Source: Pedobacter nototheniae
GTDB taxonomy: Bacteria > Bacteroidota > Bacteroidia > Sphingobacteriales > Sphingobacteriaceae
DNA length: 64,000 nucleotides
NCBI RefSeq assembly: GCF_004335085.1
Contig: NZ_RQRS01000010.1
Coordinates: 62,001-126,000 of the forward strand
Reading direction: 5' to 3'
Position 1 is the first letter of the stretch. Every line of letters starts with the position of its first letter. Of this stretch, positions 61,653 to 64,000 are shown piece after piece. Both the position numbers and the translations under genes were made by a program. The notes beneath the pieces were generated by a model, which did no database searches, was not told where the DNA came from, and worked only from the letters and a program-made list of their open reading frames with translations.

Positions 61653-64000
61653 ATGAGAATACTTCAATCAAAAACGACTAAAATATCCCTTTTACTTTTT
61701 TTCATATCATTTAGCTTGTTTGCCCAAACTGGTGGAAAAGCAAAAATTACCGGAACATTAAAAGATGCCCAAACGCAGGAAACTATTCCATTTGCTTCGG
61801 CAGTACTAATAAACAAAACAACAAAAGCCAACGTAAAAGTTGCTCAAACCGATATTAACGGTGCTTTTGTAATGGCAGATATTCCTGCCGGAACTTTTAC
61901 TTTTAAAATTAGCTACGTTGGTTATCAAACTATGGTTAGAGATAACGTGGTAATTACAGCTAGCAGCGGTACATTAAATTTTGGCGATATTAAAATGAAT
62001 GCTTCAAAAGGAAATGTATTAAGCGAGGTTACTGTTACAGCGCAAAAGGCACCAATGCAAATGGGGATCGATAAAAAGGTATTTTCTGTAGACCAGAGTT
62101 TGGTAAGTGAGGGTGGTTCTGCAGGAGATTTATTGCAAAACGTTCCTTCAGTTTCTACAGATATTGATGGAAATGTAAGCTTAAGAGGATCAACCGGCGT
62201 AAAAGTTTTAATTGATGGTAAACCATCATTAATTGCAGGCGGTAATGTGGCTCAAATTCTTCAATCTATCCCTGCAAGCTCAATAGAAAGTGTTGAGGTA
62301 ATTACCAATCCATCTGCTAAATACGATGCAGAAGGTCAGTCTGGCATCATCAACATTGTGTTAAAGAAAAATACGAAGCTTGGTTTTAATGGCTCCGCTG
62401 CTGTAACGGCTGGTAACCGCGATAATTACAACGCAAATACTAACTTAAGTTTCCAAAATAGTAAGGTAAATCTTTATGGAAATTATAGTTATCGTTATGG
62501 CAATCGTATTGGTGGCGGCTATCAGGATATTTTTTACAAACAACCCACTAATACCACTGTATTTGCAAATCAAAATACAACCTCTTCTTCTTTAGACAAA
62601 GGACACAATGCTAAGGCTGGTTTGGATTATTATTTAACTCAGAAAAGTGTAATCAGTTTATCTGGTAGTTATAACTCCCGTGAGAATGATCGCGACGAGC
62701 TTACAGACATTCAGCAATTATCGTCATCAAGAAACACTGTTTTAAACAGCTACACTACCAATAAAAATAATGGCAGTGGAAATAGCTACGATTTAAATCT
62801 TGATTTTAATCAGAAGTTTAAAAAACCGAAAGAGGAACTAACCTTTAATTTTGGTTATTCACATGGTGATAATGATAACTTTCAAACCTACAACAGCAAC
62901 GTAACAAATTTAAATGGTACGCCTGTAGATTTACGTCAGAGTTTACAACGTACAACCAATAATGGAAATAACACCAACTACAATATCCAACTTGATTATA
63001 GTTTACCTGTTGGAAAAGCAGGCAAGGTGGAAGCTGGATATCGCAGTCAAATTCGTTTAAGCGACAATAATCAATATGCCGATTCAGTTTTAACAACAGG
63101 TGTTTACGATCCAAATAATAAATTGATTAATGATTTTAGCAGCAAAGATCAGGTGCATGCGCTGTACTTAAATTATCAAAATCAAATTAAGGATTTTGGT
63201 TATCAAGTTGGTTTAAGAGCTGAAGATGCTCAATTAAATACGCATTTGAATGGCTTTACGGGTAATATTTTAACCGGTTCTGATGGTAAAATTGAATATA
63301 AAAGATTATATCCAAGTGTATTTTTAACGCAAAAATTAAAAGGAGATCAGCAAGTACAATTGAGTTATACACGTCGTGTAAATCGTCCACGCCCTTGGGA
63401 TACAAACCCATTTTTAGATGTTTCTGACCGTTTAAATTACAGAGCTGGTAATCCGAATTTATTACCTGAAGATGTACATTCATTTGAATTAGGTTACAGT
63501 AAATATTGGAAAAAGGTAACCTTAACATCAAGCTTATATTTCCGCCAAACAAATGATGTTATTCAAAGGGTAAGAAGCATTCCTGTTAATGGCATTATTA
63601 CTACAACACCGCAAAACTTAAGTCACCAAATTAATAGCGGTTTAGAATTAATAGGTCGTTTCGATTTAATTAAAACCTTAAACTTTACCACAAACGTTAA
63701 CTTATACCAAAGTAAGTTTGCAGGTGATGATAGATACAATATCCCTAGTAATAGTGGTTTTAGCTGGAATGCAAACGTAACAGGAAACCTAACGGTTGTT
63801 AAAAATGTATCGTTACAAATGCGTGGCGATTACAGAGCGGCAGAAGTTATGGCTCAAGGTAAACGTAATGCAATGTATGGCATTGATGGTGGCGCTAAAT
63901 ACGATTTCCCTAATAAAAAGGCTTCGCTTAGCTTTAATGTGAGAGATATTTTTAATACTCGTAAATGGAGCATGACAACCGATGACAATTACACAAATGT
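61653..64000 (+). CDS. TonB-dependent receptor/outer-membrane barrel protein, partial
   Basis: The frame opens at ATG 61653 and is still open at the window end (at least 782 residues). A signal peptide (MRILQSKTTKISLLLFFISF then SLFAQ) is followed by a carboxypeptidase-regulatory-like domain (GTLKDAQTQETIPFASAVLINKT), a plug with LRGSTGVKVLIDGKPSLIAGG and IESVEVITNPSAKYDAEGQSGIINIVLKK, and a barrel with RPRPWDTNPF and YRAGNPNLLPEDVHSFELGY of the outer-membrane beta-barrel type common in Bacteroidota. This class is not SusC-like. Substrate unknown. Confidence 0.93.
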   Translation, partial: MRILQSKTTKISLLLFFISFSLFAQTGGKAKITGTLKDAQTQETIPFASAVLINKTTKANVKVAQTDINGAFVMADIPAGTFTFKISYVGYQTMVRDNVVITASSGTLNFGDIKMNASKGNVLSEVTVTAQKAPMQMGIDKKVFSVDQSLVSEGGSAGDLLQNVPSVSTDIDGNVSLRGSTGVKVLIDGKPSLIAGGNVAQILQSIPASSIESVEVITNPSAKYDAEGQSGIINIVLKKNTKLGFNGSAAVTAGNRDNYNANTNLSFQNSKVNLYGNYSYRYGNRIGGGYQDIFYKQPTNTTVFANQNTTSSSLDKGHNAKAGLDYYLTQKSVISLSGSYNSRENDRDELTDIQQLSSSRNTVLNSYTTNKNNGSGNSYDLNLDFNQKFKKPKEELTFNFGYSHGDNDNFQTYNSNVTNLNGTPVDLRQSLQRTTNNGNNTNYNIQLDYSLPVGKAGKVEAGYRSQIRLSDNNQYADSVLTTGVYDPNNKLINDFSSKDQVHALYLNYQNQIKDFGYQVGLRAEDAQLNTHLNGFTGNILTGSDGKIEYKRLYPSVFLTQKLKGDQQVQLSYTRRVNRPRPWDTNPFLDVSDRLNYRAGNPNLLPEDVHSFELGYSKYWKKVTLTSSLYFRQTNDVIQRVRSIPVNGIITTTPQNLSHQINSGLELIGRFDLIKTLNFTTNVNLYQSKFAGDDRYNIPSNSGFSWNANVTGNLTVVKNVSLQMRGDYRAAEVMAQGKRNAMYGIDGGAKYDFPNKKASLSFNVRDIFNTRKWSMTTDDNYTN

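Overview
The window looks like chromosome of a low-GC member of the Bacteroidota, most likely a Pedobacter-like Sphingobacteriaceae. This rests on two SusC/SusD polysaccharide utilisation loci, an ECF sigma/FecR pair driving a SusC with an STN domain, promoters of the TTTG-N19-21-TAnnTTTG type, almost no Shine-Dalgarno sequences, and DUF3667, DUF2306 and RskA-type proteins typical of the group. The genus is inferred; no rRNA is present.

Layout. 1-7741 is an alpha-glucoside (trehalose or kojibiose type) utilisation locus: the end of a GH37 trehalase, SusC, SusD, a hairpin terminator, then a secreted GH65 enzyme. 7823-9205 is a group II PLP decarboxylase. It is followed by a 12-copy 21-bp minisatellite and a frameshifted REP-associated transposase (RAYT) bracketed by inverted REP palindromes. 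10162-15063 is a methionine unit on the minus strand: SAM-I riboswitch, metH, metF. 15182-24871 holds housekeeping genes: a Bax-inhibitor-1 protein, murQ, an S41 protease, a histidine decarboxylase, an SDR, two acetyltransferases, der and era.

24920-25163 and 31315-31558 are an apparently perfect 244-bp direct repeat, each copy carrying initiator tRNA-fMet plus tRNA-Glu and its own promoter. They bracket about 6.2 kb holding a tail-fibre-like surface protein, a sigma/short anti-sigma pair, a PAS-LuxR regulator, a DUF3667 protein and an RsbQ-like alpha/beta hydrolase. 31761-41705 is a run of small genes and regulators (two AraC, MarR, HxlR) next to oxidoreductases, an MFS exporter and an isochorismatase-fold protein. 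41798-42253 is a histone-tail-like lysine-rich protein followed by a tandemly duplicated 142-bp element ending in a terminator hairpin.

42583-51999 is a complete minus-strand beta-glucan (laminarin-type) utilisation locus: ECF sigma, FecR anti-sigma, STN-SusC, SusD, PKD surface lipoprotein, GH16 endoglucanase. 52172-55546 holds an ArsR regulator, old yellow enzyme, pirin, a HIT protein and greA. 55620-56889 has no gene but many repeats, including a RAYT-derived remnant. 56890-64000 holds an M1 peptidase, OsmC, a TPR protein, a D-2-hydroxyacid dehydrogenase and the start of a TonB-dependent receptor cut by the window edge.

I found no CRISPR array, no phage and no clearly new defence or biosynthetic system. 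The most promising oddities are the tRNA-bracketed 6-kb segment with its RsbQ/PAS-LuxR pair, the decayed RAYT/REP family with neighbouring minisatellites, the duplicated terminator-ended element at 42250-42513, and terminator-like hairpins in the greA leader and in the leader of the last receptor.
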